From Sipunculus nudus (Eukaryota; Annelida; Sipuncula; Golfingiida; Sipunculidae), in NCBI GenBank assembly GCA_026874595.1, contig CM049317.1, forward strand, positions 20,835,882 through 20,899,881: DNA of 64,000 bases. The letters are read 5' to 3'. Position 1 is the first letter of the stretch. The number at the start of each line of letters is the position of its first letter. The position numbers were made by a program, and so were the translations under genes. The notes beneath the pieces were generated by a model, which saw only the letters and a program-made list of their open reading frames with translations, ran no database searches and was not told the DNA's origin. Positions 13,081-25,225 of this stretch are shown here, one piece after another.

Positions 13081-15038
13081 GAAATCGACTTAACCGATTT
13101 CTATACAACGAGGTTTCTTTGTATATGTTTGTATATGTATTGTTCGAATCTTTCGAGAATATATTTGTTTAGACAAATACATATACAAAAGTCGCAAACG
13201 TCTCGGGAACACCTGTATAAAGTTCAATAATGGATATCCGTTCAACTGCGAACCCATTAAGTAAGTTACGGTTGGTAAGCGAGATTCGATTTTTACCTAG
13301 TATTTTGAGCAAACAGGCATATTTATAATGTGTAAATTTTACTAACAGTGTCGTTGCCATATTTCAGCAGAACAAGCAACTATCCTTGGCTTTGATTTCA
13401 TGTAGTTTCCTGAATTGCGGTTTGCTTATTTATCACAAAATGGACCAATCTGTCATTTTTCATTTTTCATATTTTACCTCCATATTTATGACTATCGAAT
13501 GAGGATTATTATGTCATTTTATCTGTCGCTTCAGCTGATGTCTTAACCCATAGTAAGTATATTAATCATGATCCGTTATTCATTTATCACGAATTTTCAT
13601 TTAGGGTTTCGATGATTTAAATAATAAGTTTTCGTCCATAAATGTGCTAGTTGACTTTGGACACATTTAAAGCCAAAGTATTTAAAATATAAATATGTCT
13701 GTGTCTGTGTGTGTGAGAGTGTGTGTTACGCGCAGCCTACCCACAGGGGAAGACCGTATTAGTTTTGGCGCACATGTCACAGAAACCAACTTTCTTCGAG
13801 AGTTTGTGATCACATTTCAAGCACCAGCTTTCATCACAGTCCTTTCATTTTTCGTAAACGGTTCATCTGGCGTTAGACAAAACCTCTATCGAGAAAAGGC
13901 AAAAAGTTAGGATCACATTACAGCCCTGTTTTTACGCAGACCAGGCCATTAATACTGGTTAATTCATCCAATCTAATTCTGCACTCATCGGGTCATTATA
14001 AGATTGATTTGCTATGTCCTTAGTGATAAAACAATATTTGGTCAGTTCCTTAAAACTTGTTACTCTTGTTGTATTTATTTTCAGTGTTTACACGTCTTTA
14101 CTCCTCTAACTATAATGGGAACGTCAGATGAGAACAGTGTTGCCTTCCTTGTAGTGGTTAAATCTAGCCTGCTGAAACTTGTAATATCTATTGAACATGG
14201 TTATTTATCAGATTTGTTCGATCTTTACTGTTGATATTTTCTCATGATTACCCGATTTGTTGGTATTTTAAACTATCAGAACGCTTCTCAGCTTTGGCTT
14301 CATCTATTGTCATGAAGCCTAGTGTGCTTTTTTATCTTGATTTGTTTCATCAATTGTTGCAGACAAGTGCCACCATCCCTATTTTTCATAGAAGATGTCA
14401 GCAATATTTTTAGTTTCACAGCTGTAGATTTATCTGGTTTCCTGAAATATGAAATGCTTATTGATAAACATCAGGTTCATTAGGGTATAATGACTGCTGC
14501 CGGCATCCGTAATTTTTTTTTTATATTTCAAAAAGGAAAAAGTAAATCAGTAGTGTTGTGAGTGTTTACGTTGTACCAACATTTCAGTTATTTTACAGTT
14601 ACATTTGGATCATGCATATCGTCACTGAGCTGTTTACTTTACGCAGCGTAAAAACTGGAGTCAGCTTTCAGATTTAATCTACGTAATATACTAATGTGTA
14701 TAAACGAACAATAAAATAAAAAATAAATCGTGTAGATGCCCTGTCATGTCTTGCAAACGAAGTAAACCATAGCATTAGCGAATGTTTTCACGAATGTTTA
14801 CACAGTAGTTTACCCATGATCCCTTAACTGGTATATTTTTTACTCGCTTAAGGTCATATATCAAGCAATGTTAACATGTACTATGAAGGAGCGTAGTGCT
14901 TTTAACGGATTCAAATGAATGATAATATTGTTATAAAGAGTTCTTCCGATAGTGCTGCCAAAGGTTAGGAACATTTGACGGAGTTTGGTTTCATCCCGTT
15001 TCAGCGGTGTCACATATCTTGCAATCGTAACCGTTAAC

Positions 15039-15046
15039 ATATATAT

Positions 15047-15084
<38 letters not shown>
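15039..15084. repeat. (AT)n microsatellite
   Basis: AT dinucleotide run with a single interruption near 15060. Confidence 0.95.
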
Positions 15085-15092
<8 letters not shown>

Positions 15093-15458
15093 AATTCATA
15101 ATACAAAGTAGAAACAATTATTAAGCACGTTTCCAGCCTCCATGGATATGGTGTTATATGATACCAAATGTCATGCGGACCATGCAACCCCTCAGGTACG
15201 GTTTTAGTTCCTTCATAGGTATACACTCAGAACCTCTTTAATCCATTAATGAGTTAAGTTTTTAATTTGTACCTATACTTATTCTACTGTACCTATCTAC
15301 AATACATATGTTTCTATAGATCCCATTGTTTGTCAGCATCAATACAGCATTTGAATTTGAGAAAAGATGGTAAATAATTCCTAGTGACCAATTCTTTGCA
15401 AATGTGTCCTTTTGACAAAATGTTCATATCCCAGCGTTCTCATTGAAGTTCCTGAATC

Positions 15459-16287
15459 TTATACCCAAGGATGATCACTGCAACACCGCAGCAATTTATT
15501 ATAAGATATTTTGAAATCTATTTATTTAGTAATTTTGCCCAAATATATCCCAGCATCGTATAAGTGCACATTAGCGGAAGTTAGAATACCAAGAAATAGT
15601 GCCGGGATCCAGCTGATGAAATAAGCCACGACAATAGGAAGAAACACCTTCACCGAATTCATGCTTGTATTTCCAGCCACAGGATTATTGTTCGAAATAC
15701 TATTTATCTGTCGTGACTGAACTCTTGCGGTTATAATGATCCGAACGTATATGTAAATCATTCCCAATCCCATGGAAATGTAAGCTGTCATCGATATGTT
15801 AAGTCTGACGGACTCGTAAACAAAGTCTCTGTTAGGATTGAAATGATATGGTACAATATCGCCGAAAAGTACGAACACCCATGGAAGGGCTATCATGACT
15901 CCTATAGATGATTTGGTCACAAGACGGTCATATTTAAAAGGGTAAATAATATACACAAAACGCTCCTGGGAAATTGTAAGTAAATTTGTAACAGATGCTA
16001 ATTGGCAAAAAAATCATCTATTTTAAACATGTTTCCAAATATACAGTATGATGTAAGAACAGCGATAGCAGGGTTTAGACGCCCACGTAAAAATCCGCCC
16101 AGCGCAAGGCGAAAACAAGTACGTTGGTCTTAGTTCTAAGTCGAGGACATATGATAATTACCGTCATGGTAAGAACGTTTCCAATCAGAGCATCTGTTCC
16201 GAATATTCCCTGGAGAACATATCCTAAAATATCTGCATTCAAATCCGTTTGACTTAATGATATATCTGTGCCTGTATTTCCTTTCAT
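15459..16287 (-). pseudogene. GPCR type A pseudogene
   Basis: Close relative of the intact GPCR at 10153-11031, with several independent breaks. The amino-terminal part (16075-16287) reads through TM1 and into TM2, where GVLTL has become GV-stop (TTA to TAA). A one-base gain near 16010 in an A-rich stretch shifts the frame before TM3. TM3 to TM6 (15522-15956 and slightly upstream) is open, but the ERY box has become ERF. Roughly 75 bp covering the TM7 NSAVN motif are missing, so a stop follows GKITK at 15522. The carboxy-terminal end is still recognisable down to the homologous stop at 15459. It cannot make a seven-helix receptor. Confidence 0.92.
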
Positions 16288-17449
16288 TTTTCAAACAGGT
16301 TTCCATGAAAAGGAATGTGATACTTACGTCACCAAACGGTGATTCCGCAGAAAACCAATTACTACGAATGTACTGATCTCTGTTTCGCGACTGATATCGA
16401 CAAGTAGATAAAATGTTATACCTACTATTCATATACTGTAACAACAGTAGATATATTTATGTACCGTTTGTCGGGGAAAGTCTATTTACATTCTAATGCA
16501 GTATTATTCCAAGCTTTTAATGTATCCTCCGGGTGACCAATTTATATGAAATATAACAAAGCCCTTACAACTGAAGCTTCATTAGTAAAGATCAATAAGT
16601 AAATGGGTATGATTCTGTTTCACTAATGCTATCATGCTGAGGGATCTAACTGATGGCGATGCGTTACCATACATCACCACTGGAACCTTTGCAACATGAA
16701 ATTAGTGGAAAATGAGGGTGTGGCAATACGAAGATGTCACATCCCCTGACATCGAAAAAAAATCTTTTTCTTCAATGTTTTCTTGACAAATTAATTACCA
16801 TGACTCATATTTTATCATGAGTCCAAAAACATGATTAATTTCTCCTAATTTATTTTTCTTTTACTGTAGGGAAGAGGCCACGTCAAATAAAAACAATCGG
16901 TAGTATAACTCTTTTTTGTGCAAGTGGCCATGGCCTCAGGTGCAATTACTTATCCATCCATGCTTCCATCAGCCCTAACTTCCCAAAAACATGAACTTGT
17001 TCATCTCATGCGTGTTTTACAGACGATGTCACCCTTACGATGTGTTTAAATCCAAGGCTGTTCCGCAGTATAGATAACTGGCCCCCTGGATCTTCTAACG
17101 AGATGGATTTTGTAATTTCTAATGTTCCGCACTCACACACAAAACTTATGGCTATGAGTCCTGTCCTGCTATCTCTATAAACAATTTACTTTGCGTATCC
17201 CAGGTGTATCCTGACAAATCAAATTTGACAAATTTGAATTAAAAACAAGGAGTTCTAAAAAGAAAACTTAAATACCTTGATTATCCTAAAAACGGCTAGA
17301 TCAAAATATTGGTTGTTGTTTGTTTCAAAACATCTCTACTAGCGCAAGTGTTTTAAAATTTCATGGTTGCCCAGCAAACTTTATATTACATTTTCACAGA
17401 TTACATTAAAGCATTTTTAATTTAACGCGAACACATTTAAAGGAAGATG

Positions 17450-18390
17450 GAAGACCGGACGGACATACGAATTTAAGAATATGAGTCAAAGTATGTGTCA
17501 TTCGCATATCTATACAAGAAAGTCGCAGAACCATCAAAACATAGGCACGCGTAACAAGGGGATTTTAAGGCGCAATTATTAACAAAATAAAGACTTGTAA
17601 TGTCTCAATCCTTGCACAATATAATACACCCCAGTAAGTTCTTTCTATCAATCCGGACATAAAACTGTCCAGATGTCTGCAAAACATAAAGGAAAAAAAA
17701 GGGTTTCTTTTATGAATCGCCGATATATGCCAATAATCCGGAGTGTAAAGATATTTTATCTTATTGTTATTTTCTGAACTCTGACGATGTTCCTGTTATC
17801 CCTGCCAGATGAGTTCTAAGAATATACGTTTTGCCATCTGATTGGCTTTGGAAGAAACTTAATTGTTTCCTGTTATCCTGCACACCTATTCCCATGCAAG
17901 TTAATGACTACCACCGGGTCCCTTAGTCCATTAGCAAATCTATTAGTAGAGGCTGCATAATATTCCCTGCCCCCCTGGATGGGTACAATATCGGCAAATA
18001 TGTCGCCTAATGAACCAAGGAAAACATTTATGGTAACAGGTAGTTAAATTTAAAAGTAGCAAGCGGCGTCCGTACACTTATATGACCCAAGTGGATTGTA
18101 TTTGCACTATTTTAAGAACCTTCTTAGAGAGATAGGTGATGATACACTTTGGCCAAATAACCCGAAACTTGTGTCTAGATGTGAGTGTAAGTTGATTCCC
18201 TCTCGGAGTTATAATATGCCTTGAACAATTATTCACCAACATTTTGTTTCACACAGATTTTCTTGTCTCCTGTTTTTATACAGTAAAGTTAAATGACTAT
18301 CCATATCCAGGCTAATATTTGTGGACTTTACAGACAATGTCCCTTGACATTTGAAAATCATGAAGACTAATTTTGACGTAGAATAAATTA
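17450..18390. repeat. Nested internal duplicate, first copy (partner 20040-20790)
   Basis: Blocks here recur in the same order about 2.5 kb on. Examples are AGGCACGCGTAACAA against AGGCACGTGTAACAA, CTGTTATCCCTGCCAGA against TTGTTATTCCTGTCAGA, GATTCCCTCTC followed by TTATAATATGCC in both copies, and AAGTTAAATGAC followed by ATATCCAGGCT or ATATTCAGGCT. The part before 17830 corresponds to the amino-terminal section of the GPCR relic. Equivalents lie at about 27.3-28.2 kb and 37.45-38.35 kb in the other units. Confidence 0.7.
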
Positions 18391-19517
18391 TGTACGTACT
18401 ATTCACATATTTTTTTTACAGGAGCACATATTTTTTTCCGTTTGTCGATGTAAGACCATTAACACCTTCTTGAAGTATCGGACGAACCTTTGTGCAGTCT
18501 AGTTGGCAATCAATAAAAAAAATATATGTAACATTATCCTCAGCTGTAACACAAGTGAAGGTAAATATGTAAAAGGGTATGATACTGTTTTTACGGAGGC
18601 TGTCATAACCATAAGTGATAACCGAAGGAGTTCAGTTATGATATGTTACTATTGAAGCATTTGTTACATTCAGCCAATTAAAAAGCGGGCGTGGCAGTCC
18701 GAAGAGGTCCCACTCTTGTACTTTGAAAAAAAATTCCGAGATATATCAGGACTCACCGTAATTGACAAGTTAAAATTATTTTAAAAAATCAGAATTTTTA
18801 ACATTCATAACTTGATTAAAATATCAACTGCTTCATGAATATAAAGGTTTTTGCTTCATATACCTCAGTTTAGCAAGAATGTTCTTTTTATTCATTGTCG
18901 TCCGTCAACATTGTATATCACATTTTCCACATATTTAAGTAATTCATAATTGATTTTAACCTGGTCACAGTTATTCATGTCACTTCCTTTAAAAGAAGAG
19001 AGAGACTGTCGTTGTACAGTATATCAAGGGCTAAACATTCTCTGAGTTTGAAATGGCCAACTATTCAAAATGTCAAGCTTTGTCACATTTCTCAATAAAG
19101 ACAAATATTTTCAGAATTGTACAGAGAGTGTATTGTTCTAAATCTTGTGCAATTAAACCACGTTAAAGCTTTATCATTAAACAAGTAACTGAATGTAGAT
19201 TTTTACAGTGAACAGATTTCGTGTAATGTTTCCTTTATTTCCAGGTACACGTGACAAACAATCCTATTAAATGCTGTACTCGGTTGCTGCTGAAGTAAAA
19301 TATTTTGAAAAGCTCTTCTACATACCTTTTTCCATTCTGAGTTTCTGTTTGACCGGCAACGTGTCTACGACATACATGATACATACATAGTTATACATAT
19401 AAATTGAATTACTGGCTCTCACTGGTGCCTTCTTTATCCAAGCTCCGCCAATTACTCTCTTTCAATTATTACAAAAAAAAACAAGCTTGTTATATAAATA
19501 GGATGAGTACATAGTTA

Positions 19518-20230
19518 TCACAAGAAAATCGTAGAGATTGGCACGTGTTTGTCTGTGTAAATTAAAGTTAATAGGGTCAACTTGTACCATGAACTCATCC
19601 TGGATATATAAGTAGGAATGACGACAGTTACAACACCACCTACCAAGGAAGGTATAGCTATCATGGTGCAACAGTAACCGTCGTTAAAACATATTTCATG
19701 GGGAAAAGGATGAATAAATCTGTCTTGAGTGAAACGATGAAAGAAATACATAAAATTAATTTTTACGCAAAAAGACAGGCCTGTCAGTATTTAGAATATA
19801 ATTGGTAATAAAAATGCCAATCTACAATTTCGAATAAACACTTTGTAATTGAGATGCCAATCTACGATGACAGGACAAAAAGTAAAACACGCACACATAT
19901 ATGTATATATATATATACACATATGACGGAAAAAAAACACCCTCCAAACAAGCATTCGGAGGAAAACATAAATTGGTTCTGATACGTACAACGGAACAAC
20001 AGGTAAAATTTTGAGGTTATAACGGGAATAATCCGATCACTTGTTATGTCATTCAGCAGACCCGCTGAACCGTACAAATACAGGCACGTGTAACAATGGT
20101 TTTTCTCAAGCGTCCTCAAAGCAAAAACCAGGGCATTAGTTTTAAGTCACCGATTTTAGCCAATGACAGCGATAATAACTATATGATATTTTGAAAGACT
20201 GAATATGTTCTTGTTATTCCTGTCAGAATA
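19518..20230 (-). pseudogene. Old GPCR relic in unit 1
   Basis: At 20116-20144 the minus strand reads KTNALVFAL, exactly the TM2-entry motif of the intact receptors. At 19580-19751 a frame reads DRFIHPFPHE...MIAIPS...VIPTYI, aligning with ERYIYILHPLKY...MIALPW...IIPAHI, that is the end of TM3, TM4 and ECL2. The two pieces are about 400 bp apart instead of the expected 150 and are separated by an AT microsatellite. TM1 is interrupted by stops and TM5-TM7 is not detectable. It is an ancient pseudogene that already existed before the 10-kb triplication. Confidence 0.8.
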
Positions 20231-20849
20231 GCTCCTTTTATACTCAAATTCCCATCTGCAGGGCTTTTTCTTTAAACTTTAGAATATCCTGTCATTTCTT
20301 AAATTTATTTACCTGCATAGCCTTTGCCATACAAGGAAATAATTATCCGTATTTAAAGCCTGGGAAATAGGCGTCCATTTCTGCAGTCCTATATTCTGAT
20401 ACTGAATTTGACTCTTTAATGGAAATTTTATTAGCCCGTAGGTAGTTATATTGATAAATAGTTACCGGCATCAGTGTCCATATCTTTTTCACCATTAGCT
20501 GTGCTAACAGATATTGTTTGTATTTGTACTGTTATAACAACCATAAAGTGTGGCACCTCTAACTATGGAGATAGGTGGATAAACATAGGCCAGCAGAAAC
20601 CGATGTGTCGGAGGGTTAGCTGATTCCCTCTCAGCGTTATAATATGCCGTGAATATATTACTCACCACAAGTTAGTTTCTAAGAGGTTCCCATGTCCAAT
20701 ATTTTAAAGTTAAATGACCGTATCTATATTCAGGCTCATTTTCATAAACCTTACTGACGGTGCCCTTCGACCTTTGGATAAAATGACGTTTAGATCCCAT
20801 GATTTTGTTCGGGCATGCCAATGTAACATTTTTAACATAATTTACAAAA

Positions 20850-21340
20850 CAAATAATCGATGCTCTTTATTTTTCTAATCTATTTTAATGCTTAAACTAT
20901 GACCAATGTGCAATGAATCATATGCTAAGCTACATCTTAAACATTTCTAAGGCTATGATACATAAATATAGGTCATAGTGACCTAATGTGGAGTTTGCAT
21001 GATGAATTCATCTGACACTGTCTGCATATTAAGTTAAAATTATAGAGTTCGTTTACATCTGCATAACGAAGGGCAGAATAATCTTTGCCTTTTCATGTTT
21101 TCAATCGTATTTGTAAATATAAATAGCGTAACATTGATGAATTAATAGTTGATGCCCTTTTTCCCATCTACTCTTCTGCTTAAAATAATATCAATGTTCC
21201 ATGAAACATGTGTTCAACTTTATTCAAAACACTTCCTAGGCTTTGATACATAAATGTAGGTCACACTGACCTAATGTTGGGTTTGCGTGATGGATTTACC
21301 AGAACCTTTCTGTATATTAAGTTAAAGTTAAACTGTTCAG
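20850..21340. repeat. Two-copy direct repeat of about 260-280 bp
   Basis: CTA(A/G)GGCTNTGATACATAAAT followed by GTGACCTAATGT or CTGACCTAATGT occurs near 20950 and again near 21235. Both copies are followed by GTTTGC(A/G)TGATG and TATTAAGTTAAA. Unit 3 has both copies, while in unit 2 the second is shortened by roughly 60 bp near 31380. Confidence 0.75.
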
Positions 21341-22018
21341 TGCGTTTAGTATATATAAAATAGCTATTTTCAATTTCTGTTCTTGATCTAGAGTTGTAGG
21401 TTCTTTCGTTAAACAACCATGGTTCCTGTACGAATTTTGCAAAAACCCTACACTGCCCGGATGATAAGAGTTCCCTCTGGTTGATCTTCTTTGAATGTAC
21501 TTGTTTCTGTTTTAACAGTTGACATATTTTGACATTTTTACTTCTCAGTGGAGTAACTGATATACGAAACAATAAATTATTCCGACAATCAGAACTATAT
21601 GTTATTTTCTTATATGCAATCATGTTTTAGCTTCGGGAACCCAAACGCAATGTTAATTTAAGCAAAGGATCGCACTGTCATACGGTATTTTATAAGTCAT
21701 ACTTCAGCTAATGTTCTTTTATTTAATAGATGTCAGGTAGCAGGCACTGAATCAACATTTCATCAATCACACGATGTTCAACAGCGTAGATTTTTTTTAT
21801 TTTGTAGAAGAAGCCGCTTCCATTCTATTGTGCTTCAATAATTTATAAATCGAGCGTTGCTTATAAAGTGTCCTTGAGTAATGGCCCCGATAATGCTTAT
21901 TAAAAATATTGAACCATGGTGAAATATATATTTTTTTAAGGAAATAAATTAAATGGCATGTCGAAAGTTGATATATATCACAAAGGTAGGTGTTAGCATT
22001 ACAACACCTGACAATTTC

Positions 22019-22034
22019 TTCACCGTACGGTGAA
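22019..22034. other. Perfect 16-bp palindrome TTCACCGTACGGTGAA
   Basis: A self-complementary 16-mer about 1.2 kb beyond the 3' end of the type B1 gene. It is kept intact in unit 3 (near 42000) and has one change in unit 2 (near 32126). Its role is unknown. Confidence 0.6.
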
Positions 22035-23264
22035 ACGTTCATCTACTCATGCCAAAGCTCTTACAATTATTGTTCGGTTGCCTGGACGACTTTTGTATGG
22101 ATGTAAAACTTCAAAATCAAAATGTATTACTTATCAAGGAAAGAGGCCTTCTGCTTACGTTGCATACGCACCTGCTCCCAAAAAAAACTACTTTTTAATC
22201 AAGTATTGAATAAAGCGGATGCGGAGTACTGTAAATATATTTGCATATCTATGATTCTTTAATAATTAACATTGAGTGGTTATTTACACAAATTTAATAA
22301 ACCCAATACAAAACAATGGTTACAGGTGCATTTTGATCGTCTGAATTTTGCTCCAAATACATTGTTTAGATCCGTAGTCGTACTTAAGGAATGCCTGGAG
22401 GTATAGGTCTTAGTTTTCGAGATAGCTCGATACTCTTTATATGTGTCTGCTTATGTTATTTTACTTTACACATAAGTGGCGACGGTGTTAGTGTTTCATA
22501 CTTTTCTTCATAATGTTCCCTATATTATATTAACTTTAGAATAATACATATTATACAAATTTTAAACAGCTAATCTAAATATCCGCTTTATAGTAATTCA
22601 TCTGAATGTGCTTTTCCTAAGGTCACAATAAAAAGCAAAGGTGACATGGATTCCGCAGAACATTATTGAATTCTAAAGTTGTTAACCTTGAAATGTCGTT
22701 TGGTTCCGAAACCGTTCCTTTTATATTTTTACTTGCGTCTCAGATAAGAAATACATTTATTATTTCCATTATCTTATTTTGTTTATAGACGTCAAACAGA
22801 AAGTACCGTAAAGCCACATAAATGAGCAATTTTAACTTAAGTGATCGAGAAATTAACAACAAAGGTGCTCTTTATATATTGGTTTCAGAAGGTTCGTATA
22901 CCCATATCAGAACATAACACCAATGTATTTTTCTTCAAAGCGATCGATATATCATACAAGTAATACTATACCTTTGTATTTATTATTCTTTATTGCCAAC
23001 ATTGACATACATGTAAAATGTTCTAAGTATACATGAAACACATTTTATATAAAATATGTAAATGTATCAAGTACGAATATAACGCATCATGCATCCGCTT
23101 TGATGATCACTGTATTTTTTTTCGTCAACCCGAATCGTAAATAATTGATATATTATAACATTGTTTAGAAAAATTAAACAAAAGATATTTCCTGATTTTT
23201 AACAATTTTGCTGATGTATACAAAATGTTTCTTGCATAATCAAATAGTAATGGTTCCGTCACCC

Positions 23265-24161
23265 TTAACTAGGCCAGGGCTGTTCACTTTTACAGAACAG
23301 TAATTTTTTGTAAGCTATTTTGAAATCTTTGGATTTCCAAGCATAAATAAAGATGTTTACAGCAGAATTGGCTGTTGCCAATGAGAAAGATATGGTGTTA
23401 AGATATATACCAACATTGTTTAAGTCAAAACCCGCCCAGTACAAACAACTGCAAGCAAACTGTGGTGTCCAGCTGATGAAGTAAGCGATAACGACAGGCA
23501 AGAATACCTTCACAGATTTCATTTTTCCATTTGCGCTTCTAAACTCCTCCTGTGACTGGCATCTTATCTTCTTGAACTGTGCTCTTGCAGCCAAGACTAT
23601 TTGAACGTAGATATATATTTGGCAAAATCCATTTAAAAAATACATGGCAGCAAATATGTACACAAGCGTCCCCTCGTACGATCTTATCCGGCTTCCGAGA
23701 ATATGAGCAGGAATAATGCCAAGGGCGACATATAGCAACCAAGGTAAAGCAATCATTCCACCAACGGTTTTCTTGGTTAGAAGTCTGTTATATTTCAAAG
23801 GATGAAGAATATATATGTATCTCTCCAGTGAAATCATCAAGAGGGTTGAAACAGACACAAAGTAACATTGTCCTAAATATCTGGAAAATATGATGTAATG
23901 TTCGCCTACAGTTCCAAATATACATGTGATAGGCAGTGACGAAAGGGTTAAAATGCCAACACCAAAATCTGCACAGCTCAAAGCAAAAACCAACGCATTT
24001 GTCTTTGTTCTCAGTCGAATATATTTTATAATGGCGATGATTGTCACAACGTTTCCAACTACAGCGCAAAATCCAATAACAGCTTGGAGAGTGTCTCCAA
24101 GGATCTTTACATTATTGTCCGAATAATTGATAGAAACATTGACGCTTCTGTTATCGGCCAT
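23265..24161 (-). CDS. Class A GPCR, type B1, intact, single exon
   Basis: A 298-residue intronless receptor. Sequons N4, N8 and N12 lie in a short amino end. Landmarks are GN at 36-37, LSCAD with D65 in TM2, SLERY with ERY at 113-115, a PW in TM4, SWTP in TM6, and NSAVNIFIY at 265-273 with Ile for the NPxxY proline. There is no Cys at the 3.25 position or in ECL2, and Asn sits at the TM5 proline position. The tail of about 25 residues has one Cys and ends SEQPWPS. It differs from the copy at 33443-34339 at about 15 residues counted by eye. The start has A at -3 and G at +4. The seven-helix fold is certain; the ligand is unknown and the MECA-like affinity is inferred. Confidence 0.94.
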   Translation of the reverse strand: MADNRSVNVSINYSDNNVKILGDTLQAVIGFCAVVGNVVTIIAIIKYIRLRTKTNALVFALSCADFGVGILTLSSLPITCIFGTVGEHYIIFSRYLGQCYFVSVSTLLMISLERYIYILHPLKYNRLLTKKTVGGMIALPWLLYVALGIIPAHILGSRIRSYEGTLVYIFAAMYFLNGFCQIYIYVQIVLAARAQFKKIRCQSQEEFRSANGKMKSVKVFLPVVIAYFISWTPQFACSCLYWAGFDLNNVGIYLNTISFSLATANSAVNIFIYAWKSKDFKIAYKKLLFCKSEQPWPS

Positions 24162-24860
24162 GCTTTGTCCCTATATTTTGTTAATCTAACAGTTTTTCCT
24201 CGCAGATATTCCTTAATGACGGATTACACCTTTAAAGTGACAATAATATATAGTTATATGCTCATTATGATTAATACCGGGGTCCCATTAACTAGTTTCA
24301 CTTTGAATTATAATGTTATGCTTTATTCCGCCAGGCTTCCTGTGCGATCCCATTTGGGGCGCAAAGCGGATTGAATAAAACCCGTCCACATGAGATACAA
24401 TCAATTTCCATTAACTTGTATATCTCCATGTTCGTTTGTCATATCATATACTCCCATCAATGTTTATTCGCGTTACAGATAATATGTCAAAAAGCAGACG
24501 CCATTAACGAGCACCACCACACCGGGCACTACCTTTGTTTCTCATAAATACGAATCGGATTCAACTGTGACCATAACATTACAAGCAAATATAATCTAAA
24601 CGGCACTGTAAACCTAAACCCCTGGGCGGAGTCCTATATAAATATTTACGAGGTAAGTGTATTATTCTGAAGGTAAATATACCGAGTAATCTCAGTTCAG
24701 AGGAATTGAAAGCAATGTATGGACATGACACATTTCTTCTTATATTTTTCTGACGAAATGCGTAATACATATGATTAAAACGCACCTTGGTATCTCACAA
24801 CGCCCTTGCATAGTCCAAGGTGAAGCTGCAGCCGCTTTGTTTCTATATTTCAAAAGAAAG
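24162..24860 (-). promoter_or_regulatory. Conserved 5' flank of type B1 with TATA-like element
   Basis: The flank is well conserved in all three units. TATATAAA at 24635-24642 is kept at 34813-34820 and 44685-44692, next to GGCGGAGTCC. As a minus-strand element it reads TTTATATA, placing a start about 450 bp before the ATG; on the plus strand it matches the consensus better, so direction is uncertain. Confidence 0.35.
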
Positions 24861-25201
24861 AAAGAATAATAAAAACACGTTTTTAATCAATATAAAAATT
24901 GTATCGAACAAAGGGTCAAGATAAAAGAGAAAGCCCTTAGTGCTGGTTATTTATCAAACCTCCCATTAACACTTAACACAAGCGACTCTCAGATTGGCAT
25001 AAAAAAGAAAAAGTACCTTAACATTTTGTTTATAATACATTGATTTAATTGAACGTGACACTGAATTTGACATACATGCGGACTATGCGGACAAATGTAT
25101 CTACAAAATGATGACTATACAGTAATTGTCGTACGGTTAAATAAGTATATTTGTATACTGGGGACATGCCGTACATTTTCAAATGGTAAATTCTCATGAA
25201 G

Positions 25202-25225
25202 CCAGGTACAAGAACTTGTACCTGG
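25202..25225. other. Perfect inverted repeat with 11-bp arms, unit 1
   Basis: Arms CCAGGTACAAG and CTTGTACCTGG are separated by AA, about 1 kb upstream of the type B1 start. The sequence is identical in unit 2 and absent from unit 3, which ends before this point. It could be a dimeric factor site or a cruciform-prone element. Confidence 0.7.

Larger units (their letters stand above)
11032..13400. other. Intergenic DNA between GPCR A and its pseudogene duplicate
   Basis: The first 300 bp (11040-11420) resembles the upstream flank of the type A pseudogene near 16300-16650, so it probably includes the GPCR A promoter region. A 60-codon frame on the minus strand (11392-11574) is open but so is the opposite strand, and no splice context supports it. 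From 12.25 kb on the sequence is repeat-derived. Confidence 0.4.
13400..16350. repeat. Right copy of the old GPCR A duplication
   Basis: Partner of 8400-11100, with matching blocks in the same order and orientation. Its GPCR is broken. The left edge is approximate because the non-coding match fades. Confidence 0.7.

Noticed and set aside
17940-18030. Minus-strand reading DIFADIVP resembling the ECL2 part of type A (LLSDIVPYH)
   Set aside because: It lies upstream of the TM1-equivalent region on the minus strand, the wrong order for a GPCR, and the nested duplicate near 20.3 kb has no such reading.
23539-24126. Additional frames inside and opposite the type B receptors (also in the other units)
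   Set aside because: They overlap the receptor coding sequence in other frames and recur only because the units are duplicated.
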